From assembly GCA_039519185.1 (NCBI GenBank), contig CM076847.1, positions 68,523,521-68,587,520 of the forward strand: 64,000 nt of DNA, given 5' to 3'. This stretch comes from Astragalus membranaceus (taxonomy: Eukaryota; Streptophyta; Magnoliopsida; Fabales; Fabaceae). Numbering within the stretch: position 1 is the first letter of the stretch; each line of letters opens with the position of its first letter. The notes beneath the pieces were generated by a model. It searched no databases, had not been told where the DNA came from, and worked only from the letters and a program-made list of their open reading frames with translations. Shown here piece after piece: positions 54,101-63,301 of the stretch. The position numbers were made by a program, and so were the translations under genes.

Positions 54101-54777
54101 TTGTTCATTAAAGCTCCACCTGCAGCTGCATCAATAGTCATTCTTGTTGCATATTGTAATCCATTATAAAAAGTGTGAACAACAAGCCATTTCTCTAGTC
54201 CATGATGGGGGCATAGCCTTAACATTTCTTTGAAACGTTCCCAAGCATCATAAAGAGATTCCCCGTCGTTTTGAGAAAATCGAGTAATTTGATTTCTCAT
54301 TTGAGCTGTCTTACTCGGGGGAAAGAATTTAGTAAGAAAAGCTTGTTTTAGTTGGTCCCAGTTGGTAATGGATTCCGAAGGCAAAGAATGTAGCCATGCT
54401 CTAGCTCTATCCCTTAATGAAAAAGGGAAGAGTTTTAGTCTTATGGCATCCGGAGGTACCCCGTTTAATTTGAGAGTTCCACAGTATTCACGAAAAATTG
54501 AAATATGAAGATTTGGGTCCTCCGTGGGAGAACCAGAAAATTGGTTTTGTTGTACCATCGAAAGCAGAGATGTTTTGAGTTCAAAATTATTTGCTTCCAC
54601 ATTTGGATGTACAATGGCAGCCGATGGCTCTGCTGAAGGTGTTGCGTACTCTTTGAGAGCACGATTTTCATTAGCCGCCATTTGGTTATCGGGAATTTCT
54701 CTCCTACTTCTATGTAAGAACCTTTCGATTTCGGGAATTTGTTGAACAGTTTCTCCGAAACTTCTGGTTCTTCGCAT
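51151..54777 (-). CDS. Athila gag-protease-RT polyprotein (1208 aa, then shifted)
   Basis: The ATG at 54777 lies 89 bp after the primer site. Gag domain about residues 85-185 (QFSGSPTEDPNLHISIF, RARAWLHSLPSESI), zinc knuckle C302-C315 (CELCGVVGHIGAEC), YNPGWRNHPKF, then a Pro/Glu-rich linker. Protease has Asp625 in MCDLGASVSLMP and IPILLGRPFLATAGA. RT has MCIDYRKLNKATRKDHFPLP, MPFGLCNAPATFQRCMM and catalytic FMDD at 1063-1066. The frame ends at 51151, because one base is missing in a G run at about 51192 (plus GGGCAG); homology continues in the next frame. Such a single homopolymer loss in an otherwise perfect 3.6-kb frame may be a sequencing error. Confidence 0.93.
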   Translation of the reverse strand: MRRTRSFGETVQQIPEIERFLHRSRREIPDNQMAANENRALKEYATPSAEPSAAIVHPNVEANNFELKTSLLSMVQQNQFSGSPTEDPNLHISIFREYCGTLKLNGVPPDAIRLKLFPFSLRDRARAWLHSLPSESITNWDQLKQAFLTKFFPPSKTAQMRNQITRFSQNDGESLYDAWERFKEMLRLCPHHGLEKWLVVHTFYNGLQYATRMTIDAAAGGALMNKNFTEAYALVEDMAQNHCQWTSERAITNKPATSKEPGKYEISVVDHLTSKVDALFQKFEKLNVSVVSQTSSPITPPCELCGVVGHIGAECQLEASSAGNEHINYAQKEDPFSNTYNPGWRNHPKFSYKNPPPNPAPRPPPVFQNQRVFNNPQNNPQKSNLEFLMEKFVSSQTKQNEEFKNQTGYLNDTLIKLVSKVDSITTHNKMLENQITQVATQVASSSKTSGVFPGQLEQNPKGQINAVTLRSGKQLEEPRANQEKIVSEKHNLPGGLEEKEKGKEPEKEREEPHIPPPPYKPPIPFPQRFAKSKIDEQFKRFVDLLKKLYINVPFTDALSQMPSYSKFLKEILSKKRKIDDYETIALTEECSAIIQNKLPQKLKDPGSFSIPCVIGSETINRAMCDLGASVSLMPLSLCNRLGIGELKPTKMTIQLADRSVKYPTGILEDIPIKVGQTFIPVDFVVMEIEEDSQIPILLGRPFLATAGAIIDVKNGKLVFNVGDEKVEFEVSNFMKSPSVKDSCCRIDIVDYCVRECSLASSSQDSLEDCLLGNTNTNAARETQFYIKLLDENPPSKELGTETLGEEKPRPLPKETPKIELKPLPSSLRYEFLGPNSTFPVIVNANLKQNETEKLLNVLKKYPKAIGYTIEDIKGINPSICIHRILLEEDYKPSIEHQRRLNPNMKEVVKKEVLKLLDARIIYPISDSKWVSPVQVVPKKGGLTVIKNEKDECISTRTITGWRMCIDYRKLNKATRKDHFPLPFIDQMLERLARHSHFCYLDGYSGFFQIPIHPSDQEKTTFTCPFGTYAYRRMPFGLCNAPATFQRCMMSIFSDFVENIMEVFMDDFSVHGSNFENCLANLEKVLERCEKVNLVLNWEKCHFMVNEGIVLGHLISHRGIEVDRAKIEVIEKMLPPTTVKEVRSFLGHAGFYRRFIKDFSKISKPMTSLLLKDAAFIFNDLCLEAFNRLKKALVTARSYSRQTGIFRSK

Positions 54778-54865
54778 TCGAGGGACAAGAGAAGAAAAAG
54801 TAAAAAATAAAGGAAATAAAATTTCAATCTAACCGGTTTCGAAAAATTTAATCAATATCACTGCC

Positions 54866-54883
54866 TCCCCGGCAACGGCGCCA
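54866..54883 (-). other. Primer binding site (tRNA-Asp) of the young Athila
   Basis: TGGCGCCGTTGCCGGGGA on the minus strand, 6 bp after the 5' LTR end, identical to the site at 11480-11497. Confidence 0.95.
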
Positions 54884-54889
54884 AAAACT

Positions 54890-56270
54890 TGATAGCCCCG
54901 CAAGTGCACGGGTCGTATCGCGTAATAAAAGAGTATCGGTCCACAGGGAGAGCCTAAGTGAATACCAATTTAATTTTTCAAAGTTGATTAACTGAAAAGA
55001 AGGTGTTTTTAGAAAGAAGGAATGTTTTAGTAAAGTCTACTCACTCATGATCATTGTAGACAAAAGAGGAGAAAAGGAAATAAAAGAAGAAAACATAAAG
55101 TTAAATAGCGAGAAATAAAAGAAAGCGGTAAAGTGCAAAATTATAAATAGCGGAATTGTAAATGACAAGAAAGTAAATTGCTTGAAAAGAAAATTGCCAG
55201 TAATTTACTTGACTTGCCAGTAATTTACTTGACTTGCCAGTGATTTACTTGACTTGGAAATTTAAAGGGCGAAAAAGTAAATAACAAGGAAAATAAAAGA
55301 GCGGAAAAGTAAAGAGCGGGAAAGTAAAGAGCGAGAATTTAAATAGCAATGAAAGTAAATGACTTGGAAAGTAAAAGGGCGAAAAAGTAAATAGCAGGGA
55401 AAATAAAAGAGCGGAAAAGTAAAGAGCGAAAAGTAAAGAGCGAGAAAGTAAAGAGCGAGAAATTAAAGGGGCAATAAAGTAAATAAGCAAGAATCATAAA
55501 AACATGAAGAGTAAATTGAAGTCATGAATCTTTAGAGAGCCTTTGTCATTGATTTTCTAACAAAATTCAAGCTTGGGTACAAGTGAGGATCAAGCCTCTA
55601 TTTATAGGAAAAATATGAGGGGCAAAATGGTCCAAAAGAGGAAAAAGTGGCAAATCAAGTTGGCCAAGGTAGTCATCAAAAAGCCATCCTCAAGTGGACA
55701 TAGCACATGAGCAAGTGGTCAAAGCACATGGTCATCAACAAGTGGGCAAAAATATCCATCAACAAGTGGGCAAGGCAAATTCGACTGATGCAGCAGAATT
55801 CTGGGAGATGCAGTCGAATTCTGACCTGCTGAGACAGATGCTGTCGAATTCTGGCCTGCTGAGACAGATGCTGTCGAATTCTGGCCTGCTGAGACAGATG
55901 CTGTCGAATTCTGGAAGACAGATGCAGTCGAATTCTGACAGATGCTGTCGAATTCTGGCCTGCTGAGACAGATGCTGTCGAATTCTAGCCTGCTGAGACA
56001 GATGCTGTCGAATTCTGAGAGATCTAGTCGAATTCTGGGAGATCCAGTCGAATTCTGGGAGATCCAGTCGAAATCTGGAAGATGCAGTCGAATTCTGGGA
56101 GATCCAGTCGAATTCTGACCTGCTGAGACTTAAGCAGCCCAAATTGCTTCAAAATAAAACCTGAAGATAAAAAGTAAACATTTGCAGTAAAATAGAACAA
56201 AAATATAATTAAAATACTAAAAAGACTTAATAAAATAATTATTAAAAAGACTCTAAAAATAGACTTATCA
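54890..56270 (-). repeat. Athila 5' LTR (right copy, 1381 bp)
   Basis: Same termini as 47061-48426; followed by the duplicated GGTCC. TATA box at 55599-55606 (minus). It contains the extra GGAAAGTAAAGAGCG unit near 55318 and the minisatellite at about 55790-56125. Confidence 0.95.
55599..55606 (-). promoter_or_regulatory. TATA box of the right (5') Athila LTR
   Basis: TATAAATA within CCTATAAATAGAGG on the minus strand. Confidence 0.7.
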
Positions 56271-56275
56271 GGTCC

Positions 56276-56890
56276 ACATGAGAAGTATCCCTTAAAGACT
56301 TTCAAGTCTTTTAAAATGCATGATTTTTCATGTATACGTTATGCCGATTGATCAAATCAAAGGGTGCTTACATGAAAGGTTACATCCCATTTGAATTGTG
56401 TTATTCCATGAATATTTGAATCCATTCATCAAAAGTTGCTTTTATGAAAGGGTGCATTATTTCATTGATAGTTAAGTCATTTTATGAGAGCTAGGTGACT
56501 CAATGGGAAAGGGTTTCCTCTCTTAACCAAAAGGAATGAGATGGTCTATATATAGATTTAGCTCTCGTTCGTTACGGATTAAAAAATAAGTGATTTTATT
56601 GTTAAATAGTTTAGAGATTAGTTTTTAGAGATTTTTAAAAAAATGAGAATTTTTTTTGTGTAACATACTGAAAATAAGACTTATATCCTACCAACTGAGC
56701 TAGACGGGCTATTGATAAACTTTAAACAAGACTTATATCCTAAACAAGATTTAGTGGTGGTTTTAGTTTTTTTATAGTTTATTAGGTATAGTGTTTATCT
56801 TTGTTAGCATATTAACCCATCAGACTATTTAGAAATGGGTTTTGGTTGGTTATATTAATTAAAGGCCTTATAATATTACACGAGCTTTTT
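56276..56890. other. Non-coding; includes a tRNA-Lys-like half
   Basis: AT-rich, no gene. AAGACTTATATCCTA occurs twice (56676 and 56730). A 22-bp tRNA-Lys-like sequence sits between them. Confidence 0.4.
56688..56709 (-). other. tRNA-Lys-like 5' half
   Basis: GCCCGTCTAGCTCAGTTGGTAG on the minus strand equals, from memory, the first 22 bases of plant tRNA-Lys (acceptor strand, D arm). The anticodon arm and 3' half are absent, so it is not a functional tRNA. It could be a SINE head or a retrotransposed fragment. Confidence 0.6.
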
Positions 56891-56897
56891 AATAGAA

Positions 56898-57012
56898 CTA
56901 ACACCGTTGGTCCAGTGACTTAATCTATATCTTGAGACATGGGGGATCGACTCAATGCTCTCGGGTTTGATTCCAAAAGGTAAAGTTAGACCTAAAACAA
57001 TCACATTTAAAA
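56898..57012 (+). mobile_element. tRNA-derived SINE (family 1, copy 2)
   Basis: TTGGTCCAGTGACTTAATCT, GGGATCGACTCAATGCTC and GGGTTTGATTCC align with the SINE at 46837. It is truncated or diverged after box B; ends AAACAATCACATTTAAAAAA. Target duplications were not found. Confidence 0.6.
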
Positions 57013-57309
57013 AATTTGTAATGTGCCAAACTCGAACCTTGAATTTTTTATACAAGTTAAACATAAAAGTATCTTGGCCTAGTTTAATATTCCCCACCTA
57101 TAATAGTGATTATATTAAGTAGAAAGGCCATTGAATAGAATAAGTAAATTCCGACAATTATTCATTAATCATGAGTAATGAAAACTAAAACAAAAAGTTA
57201 CGAGGCTTTTAAGTAATCATGTGACTTTTTAATTAGTCAATAGACAATTACATAACTCAATCTCAGAAAAGAAAATATAATATCAATTGAATCAATTTTA
57301 TATTTGAAT
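57013..57309. other. Non-coding, AT-rich
   Basis: Nothing recognisable. Confidence 0.4.
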
Positions 57310-57698
57310 TGTCGTGGAAGTCGGTCTCGATAAATATATAAAGTTGGGTCGAAATGCTACTGAGGTTGTTGTCGCACTTGCTCCAAGTATTGCTCCGAGA
57401 TGTGTTCCCTTGCGTTGATCCAATGAGTGGTGGTACCTGCACACACTCCGACGCTCAAGTCAGCTCAGAGAAAAGGTAGCATGCGGCAGTAAAATGTGTA
57501 CCTGATGTATTGGTATAAGTGTGTATTTATAGGGAAATCGGCCAAATGACGTGACTTGATTCCCATGGTGGAGATCGTTGGATGAAAAGTGATTTGATCT
57601 CCACCGCACATGTTGGATAAAGATGAAACCTTGGATCCAACGAATATGGGCTGCGACATCGGGCTCAATTACAGATTAGTTTGACATAGTCCGGAACA
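57310..57698 (-). mobile_element. Short LTR-like element or solo LTR, minus strand
   Basis: On the minus strand it would begin TGTTCCGGACTATGTC and end ACTTCCACGACA (389 bp, TG...CA). It contains CCCTATAAATACACAC (TATA at 57524-57531), CAGGTACACATT, then CTGACTTGAGCGTCGGAGTG and GCAGGTACC (57431-57462), the same ordered motifs as 5686-5797. No clear target duplication. Small size fits a TRIM LTR. Confidence 0.5.
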
Positions 57699-57906
57699 AT
57701 TTTAATGTAAATATTGTATAATATATTTTATGATGAAAAGTTTAAGGAAATTTAGTTAAATTGTTAGTTCTATATTAAGACAGGGTTGATTAAGGTATCT
57801 ATTTAACGTGTATATGTTTGTTACAAGCTATATTAAATATTTTTGGAAACTTGCACATGTTAAATATTTTGATAATTGAATCAATATTTTTAAACTCATA
57901 ATTTCA

Positions 57907-58061
57907 ATACCAACATGATGTGGCACAAGTGATAGATATTTAGGCCCATTAACCATTTGGTCCTGAGTTCGATCCCTGGTCGATGCGGTCAATCCCTTAA
58001 ATGAATCTCAGATACCTCGAAGGATTAGTCTTCGTCCTGAAGGATACATTGGTTTACCAAA
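57907..58061 (+). mobile_element. tRNA-derived SINE (family 2, copy 1)
   Basis: A perfect 15-bp target duplication AAACTCATAATTTCA flanks it (57892-57906, 58062-58076). Box A-like GTGGCACAAGTGATAG, box B TGAGTTCGATCCCTGG, an A-rich end. Related to 62477-62642. Confidence 0.85.
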
Positions 58062-58076
58062 AAACTCATAATTTCA

Positions 58077-59260
58077 CTTTTGGACATTCTACCTACATAA
58101 AGAAACATTTAAAAATACAAAGGGTCCCTTGGTTCTAAAATAAGGGGAATAAAGAATGAAAGAGATTTATTCCTCGTGTCATATTCCAGTAACTGGGACA
58201 CAAGGGAAGGTAAAGGGAAGGACACTAGTGGAATAAACAGACTAGAAAGCAAAGCCAATAAATTTCATTTTGGCTTCTACATAGCACGCTTGGCCCCTGA
58301 AGCACTTTTCAGATGATATTATGAAAACAAAAGTGTTTCTTTGTGGGTCTATAGTTTACTGTACTTTTAACCCCACATGAAAAAATTGTATTCTTTTTGG
58401 AGGAGTTGGGGCCTTATAATTGAGTAAAAGGGGACACAAATATTGCTGTATATTGTCGTGCATGAAGATATATACATTTTTATTTATTTAGTAGTAGTTG
58501 TTGAATTGGTGTATAGTTGGAATTTTATAAACCAAAATCTAATGATTAGGTGATTGCAGATTTGAATGTTGTTGTACGGAAATCTTCATCCTGAATAATA
58601 ATCTCTTCTCTCAATCACAGAAATCAAGTTATTGTCAATAAAACCCAATTATTCACATAATGTGTATTGATATGGTTGCCTCATCATGGTTCCACAAAAT
58701 AAAAATATCCCAAAAGGAAAAAGAAAGGATTGAGTAAATTAAAAGGAAGCAAAAAAATTTAAGGAAATCCACATAAGCAAGCAGGACCAAAAGACAGTGT
58801 TGCATTGGCTGTGTCAGAATCAATAAAGATGGTTTGCTTTATATTCAGCATTTTACATGTTGGTGCAAAAAAATTAACAAAAGCATCACTTGAAACTAAT
58901 CAACCATAGATTCTTGTGGAAAAAGTGTAGAGGAGGACCATAAGATCAACCATAGATTTGGCTTCTACATAAGATCCTTAGGCTGGCCCTTACGTTTAGC
59001 TTTAATTAGTATATTAGTATATAGGAAAGGAATTTTTCATTTATAAACAGAAATGTCTGGGGAGAGATTTTATTAGTTTAGAGTAAATTATCAACTTACT
59101 TTCTGGAAAAAAATGTGAAGACTGTCTCTCTTAGTTTCCTTTGCAAACAGAAGAAATGTAAACTCGTTAAAATCTTTTGATACAAACTCTTTTTAGGAAA
59201 AAATCATCTTAAAAGAAAGAGAGTAGTCCCCCTATTTTTATTAAAAAAAGAAGAGAGTCT
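58077..59260. other. Non-coding, AT-rich
   Basis: No gene or repeat family recognised in about 1.2 kb. Confidence 0.4.
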
Positions 59261-59264
59261 AAGG

Positions 59265-60330
59265 GGGCGACTAGACCAAAACCCATGGTAGGAAAAAAAA
59301 GTCATCGGAAACGGTAGACCTAACCTGTTACGGGTAAAGTTCTCTAAAACAAAATTAGGTATTAAGTCCCACTAATTGAAACTATGACTAATAAAGTCAT
59401 AGTTAGCTAGCTTATCCGCACAATAATTTCATTTTCGGTAAATGTGAGAAATAAGGAAATTCATCTTATTCGTTATAATGATACAATTGCGACATCTATT
59501 TCTAAGCCTCCAACAAACCAAGCCAAAGGACTTATAAGCTGCCACTATAAAAGAAGAATCACACTCTATCCAAAGCTTGCACCACCCCTCTCAAAATCAA
59601 CTCCAATTGATTGTATAATTGTCAATATCTCAACTTCAAAGAGGTAGCAATGCACACATAATTTGAGAAGCAACCCATAATTGCCCCACTCGAATCACGA
59701 AACAAACTACCATAAGTTGCGAGACTGGGATTAACATGTGAGCCCCATCAGAGTTGCATTTAACCCACGAAGAAATAGATAGAGCCCTTGGAGGGTTACC
59801 AATCACAGAGAAATGCTTTAAAAAAATGAAACTCGTCAATGGAGTTCGAATTGACCCTTGTCGAACTGCGGCCAGATATCGAGACTGCAACAGAGATAAG
59901 ATGTAGGCATCTAGCAAAAGGAATCGGAACATTATTGAAGTGAGCTTGATTCCTGTCGTACCAAATAGCCCAAATATTGTGAGCAATGGCAGAAAGAACC
60001 CTATCAATAATCTGAGAGCTCCGAGTTTTTTCGCAAACGCCAAGCACCGTAAGAATGCTAACTACTAACATCAATGGATAGATTAAGAAGATCCCCTAAC
60101 TAATGCCAAAATCTGGATGCAAAATTAAAGTGCAAGAAAATGTGATCAGCAGTCTCACTATTTTTCCCACACATGCTACATAAATTCGTGCAATCCTGAT
60201 TTCTCAGATTCTCATTGGTGGGCATTTTCATATGGATAAATCTCTAAAGTGGAAATGACTTGAAGGGAGAAATGGCTTGACTTCATATAAATTTACCCAT
60301 CTGACCGGAGAATCAGGCAGGTTAAGATAA
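59265..60330 (-). pseudogene. LINE 3' end remnant: zf-RVT and RNase H domains
   Basis: On the minus strand, in several broken frames: SPVRWVNLYEVKPFLPSS, then NLCSMCGKNSETADHIFLHF (zinc-binding zf-RVT module, about 60190-60110), AIAHNIWAIWYDRNQAHFNN, WVKCNSDGA (RNase H start, about 59770), LWIECDSS (about 59595), NCIIITNKMNFLISHIYRK and CADKLANYD, and a tail NRLGLPFPMTFFPT ending near 59265. This domain order is typical of plant L1-type LINE ORF2 ends. At least two shifts and several stops are present. The reverse transcriptase part is missing upstream. Confidence 0.8.
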
Positions 60331-60710
60331 AGATAAGTATCTTTAAGATCGCTAAAGATCAAAATTCAACATTTATTTATTTGGTGAAAATTCCACGGTC
60401 ATTTAAAAATTAAAGTATATAAATCACATCTCTTTTATATCTTTCATTAAACATATTTCTAAACGATGTAGGACTAACCGGTCACTTGAATTTCCAATAT
60501 TCAAGAGTTCAATACCTTTTTTTTATGTATCTATACATTTTGTGTGACTCTAGTTGATCCACCTAGAATAGAATAAAAAAGCAGTTATTTACAAACTCAT
60601 CATTATGATGAGATTTTTTTAATGTTTCTTTTCAAGTAAGTGTCTCTTACCAACTTTATAAAAGTAAACACTAGATTAATAAATCACCATATAGACATAT
60701 ATTTATATTA
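60331..60710. other. Upstream region of the MIZ1-like gene
   Basis: AT-rich intergenic sequence between the LINE remnant and the promoter; no other feature recognised. Confidence 0.4.
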
Positions 60711-60718
60711 ATGTCCCC

Positions 60719-60726
60719 TATATAAA
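60719..60726 (+). promoter_or_regulatory. TATA box of the MIZ1-like gene
   Basis: CCCCTATATAAACC, about 63-70 bp upstream of the ATG, leaving a short A/C-rich 5' UTR. Confidence 0.6.
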
Positions 60727-60788
60727 CCATAATACACAAGAGGTGCAACTACAAACCAACAAAGAAAGCTAATACCACCACCACAAAA

Positions 60789-61463
60789 ATGGCCTACGTT
60801 GGTACAAGCATAAGCAATGGTGTAACCACAGTAGATTGTCAAAAACAAGTTCGATCATGGAGACTTCTACGTTCCCTCATAGAACTCCTAATCCCAACTT
60901 GCAATTGCACCTTAGTAGAAGAAAACCAAGATACAAAACCCAAAAAATATTTCCAAAACTACCCTTCATCACCACTCATGACCTCCTCAACAACAATCAC
61001 TGGCACTATACTTGGATATCGCAAAGGAAAGGTAAGTTTTTGCATCCAATCAAATGCAAACTCCACCAACCCAATTCTCTTTTTAGAATTAGCTATCCCC
61101 ACAAGTGTTTTAGCAAAGGAAATGAGAGGAGGAACACTTAGAATTGTGCTTGAAAGTTGCAATAGCAATAGCAATGAGAATGAGAATTTGTTGTTTTCAA
61201 CGCCTTTGTGGACTATGTATTGTAATGGAAGGAAAGTTGGGTATGCTGTTAAACGTAGACCTTCAAAAAGTGATTTTGAAGCATTGAGGTTGATGAAATC
61301 AGTTGCTGTTGGTACTGGTGTTATAAATGAGCTTATGTATCTAAGAGCTAATTTTCAAAGGGTTCGTGCTTCTTCTAAATCTAATTGTGAATCTTTTCAT
61401 TTGATTGATCCTCAAGGTACCATTGGTCAAGAACTTAGTATTTTCTTTTTTCGGTCAAAGTGA
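60789..61463 (+). CDS. MIZU-KUSSEI1-like protein (DUF617 family), single exon
   Basis: A 224-residue intact frame. The start context AAAAATGG is favourable and a TATA box lies about 65 bp upstream. The family domain (PF04759, DUF617) spans about residues 68-222: TITGTILGYRKGKVSFCIQ, LFLELAIPTSVLAKEMRGGTLRIVLE, PLWTMYCNGRKVGYAVKR, VGTGVINELMYLRANFQRVR, SFHLIDP and GQELSIFFFR at the extreme C-terminus. These are the conserved blocks of MIZ1-type plant proteins; Arabidopsis MIZ1 is required for root hydrotropism, while most paralogues have no known role. The N-terminal 65 residues are short and variable, as in the family, with no transmembrane segment. Single-exon structure is usual. No damage is seen, so this is likely a functional host gene; which paralogue it is cannot be told here. 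Confidence 0.93.
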   Translation: MAYVGTSISNGVTTVDCQKQVRSWRLLRSLIELLIPTCNCTLVEENQDTKPKKYFQNYPSSPLMTSSTTITGTILGYRKGKVSFCIQSNANSTNPILFLELAIPTSVLAKEMRGGTLRIVLESCNSNSNENENLLFSTPLWTMYCNGRKVGYAVKRRPSKSDFEALRLMKSVAVGTGVINELMYLRANFQRVRASSKSNCESFHLIDPQGTIGQELSIFFFRSK

Positions 61464-62465
61464 TTGGAGATCAGTGAAGACCTTAATTGTTGATTTATGC
61501 AAATTAATTATTAATTAACTACGCTATTTTGAGCTGTGATTAATCATGGCTTTATCCTATGGTGAATAGTTTTTTTTCTTTTTTTTCTTGGTTGGGAGAG
61601 AGCATGGCCAAGCCTATAGGCTTTTTTTTCACTCTCTTTTAATGGAAATTAAGAAATGTTTGGTTTGGATTTTTTTCTTTGGGTTATGTTATGTACCTAT
61701 TTTGGTATGAATGAATACCATTACCAATTACCAACTTTCCTTGCCTTCTAATTCGTGTATTTGTTTCTTTCTGAACCCATTAAAAGAAATTTTAGAACTC
61801 AAGTTGGATTTTACCATTATGGTGGTGGAACATAAACTAATAAAGGTTCTTAACCATAAATCTAAAGGTGGCAAAATTGGCTACTCGATCTGCTTCGTGC
61901 CAACTCGAACTTGAATCAAGTTATACGATTTGCCTTGATTAAAGCTCTCAAAACAGTGTTCAAGCCTCGTCCCTATACAAGTTGTAGGCTTGATTGAGCA
62001 GATAGTTTTGAAATGTTTATACAGAATACAAATAATTATTATTCTTTTAAAGAACTAGAGAAAAATGACAAATTATTTTTTCACATATTCAACCAATATT
62101 TAATCTATTAAAGAGAAATAAAAATATAATAGTGTTGTGTAGGTTAGGGCCAGACTAGTATGGCCCAAACCTACATCTAAAACATATTTATTGGGCCAAG
62201 CCGAAGAAACTGAGATAAAAATGGGCTCAAATGTTACCTTGTTGCCCTACAATTTATAGGAAATATTTGGGCCGGGCTATCTCATTTTTCCGCCCACATT
62301 TTAGGGCCCACAAAAAGAGAGTTAAGAAAACAAAATGGTTTCTAGTTTCTACAATTCAATTAGAGATGATCATTAGAAGGCATTTTATTTAGGAAAAACG
62401 TTTTCCACGCGACACATATACAATATTTGTTAGGATCAAACAACATTTTAATAGGCGTAAAAGAT
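61464..62465. other. 3' flank of the MIZ1-like gene and intergenic sequence
   Basis: The T-rich 3' UTR probably ends before 61720. A 67-aa ORF at 61711-61914 has no domain. The rest is AT-rich with nothing recognisable. Confidence 0.4.
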
Positions 62466-62476
62466 CATCATTTTAA

Positions 62477-62642
62477 CCAAGATGGTGCAGTGGTAGATAT
62501 TTGGACCCCTTAACCATTTGGTCAAGTGTTCTATCACTGGCAGGTGCGTATAGAAAAACATCTCATGGGAGAGGTCATTCTCATACTCTAAATAGAACTT
62601 AATACCGCAGTTGTATGCAAAGAACACATTTGGTTAAGAAAA
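62477..62642 (+). mobile_element. tRNA-derived SINE (family 2, copy 2)
   Basis: The target duplication CATCATTTTAA (62466-62476, 62643-62653) flanks it. GATGGTGCAGTGGTAGATATT and CCCTTAACCATTTGGTC align with the SINE at 57907; box B is degraded (AAGTGTTCTATCAC). Confidence 0.8.
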
Positions 62643-62653
62643 CATCATTTTAA

Positions 62654-63301
62654 TAATTAACGCATAAATGACAGCTCATGGTATTCTTCTTACTAGTTAT
62701 ACCACGATTAAGCAATGTTGGACATATTGTATCCTTGCGTACATCTTTGAGATCCATGCTGATTAATTTAAACACTTTGCTATCCTCATTGATCCTTCCG
62801 ACATTGAGTTGTTCAAAGCAAAAATGGCTTTCGGCAACTGATTGGAGGTGCGGTAGAAAAAAAAACTGCATGCAGGGCCAGTTCCATATTTTATCAGCCC
62901 AATCCAACTTAAAGTCTCAGGACTGATAGACAGGCCCATATAGGCTGGAAGTCCCAGCTAATCTTGTTTGACAATGTTAGCTCTGGGTGCTACCAATGGA
63001 AATATTTCCTTGGATGAGACACTTTACACCTAACTTGTAAAAGTGACATTGAATATCAGCCAAATTAAACTTCAGTTTTATTTGCATGAAAATGCTGCTA
63101 CTAAATAAAATCCATATTATGCAGAAATTTTGCCTTTTGCATGTTGCATGTTGCATGTTGAGAGTATATGTATAAGAAGTGGCACTGATCCAACATCATT
63201 GCATTCCTCAATTTCGAACAATAGGAACAACAAGATGGAAAAGGAAAAACAAAAACCATGAAACAGCTGCATCAAATATGCTTCATTCCAAGTAAAAGTT
63301 G
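62654..63301. other. Intergenic sequence and 3' flank of the GH5 gene
   Basis: An 85-aa minus ORF (62650-62907) has gene-like composition but no domain I recognise. (TTGCATG)n, three units, lies at about 63135-63158. Sequence just left of 63302 is the probable 3' UTR of the GH5 gene. Confidence 0.4.

Larger units (their letters stand above)
47061..56270 (-). mobile_element. Athila-lineage Ty3/gypsy retrotransposon, structurally complete and young
   Basis: 9210 bp with two LTRs (47061-48426 and 54890-56270) beginning TG and ending CA. The target duplication is exactly GGTCC (47056-47060 and 56271-56275). The primer site (tRNA-Asp), gag, protease, RT, RNase H, integrase and polypurine tract are all present in order. 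By eye the LTRs differ by about half a dozen substitutions and one 15-bp indel, indicating recent insertion. The polyprotein is interrupted only by two one-base shifts, both in homopolymer runs. No additional env-like ORF is present, unlike the Athila at 10-18 kb. Confidence 0.95.

Noticed and set aside
62650..62907. 85-aa minus ORF as a gene
   Set aside because: Gene-like composition but no recognised domain, no splice partner and its end lies in the SINE target duplication.
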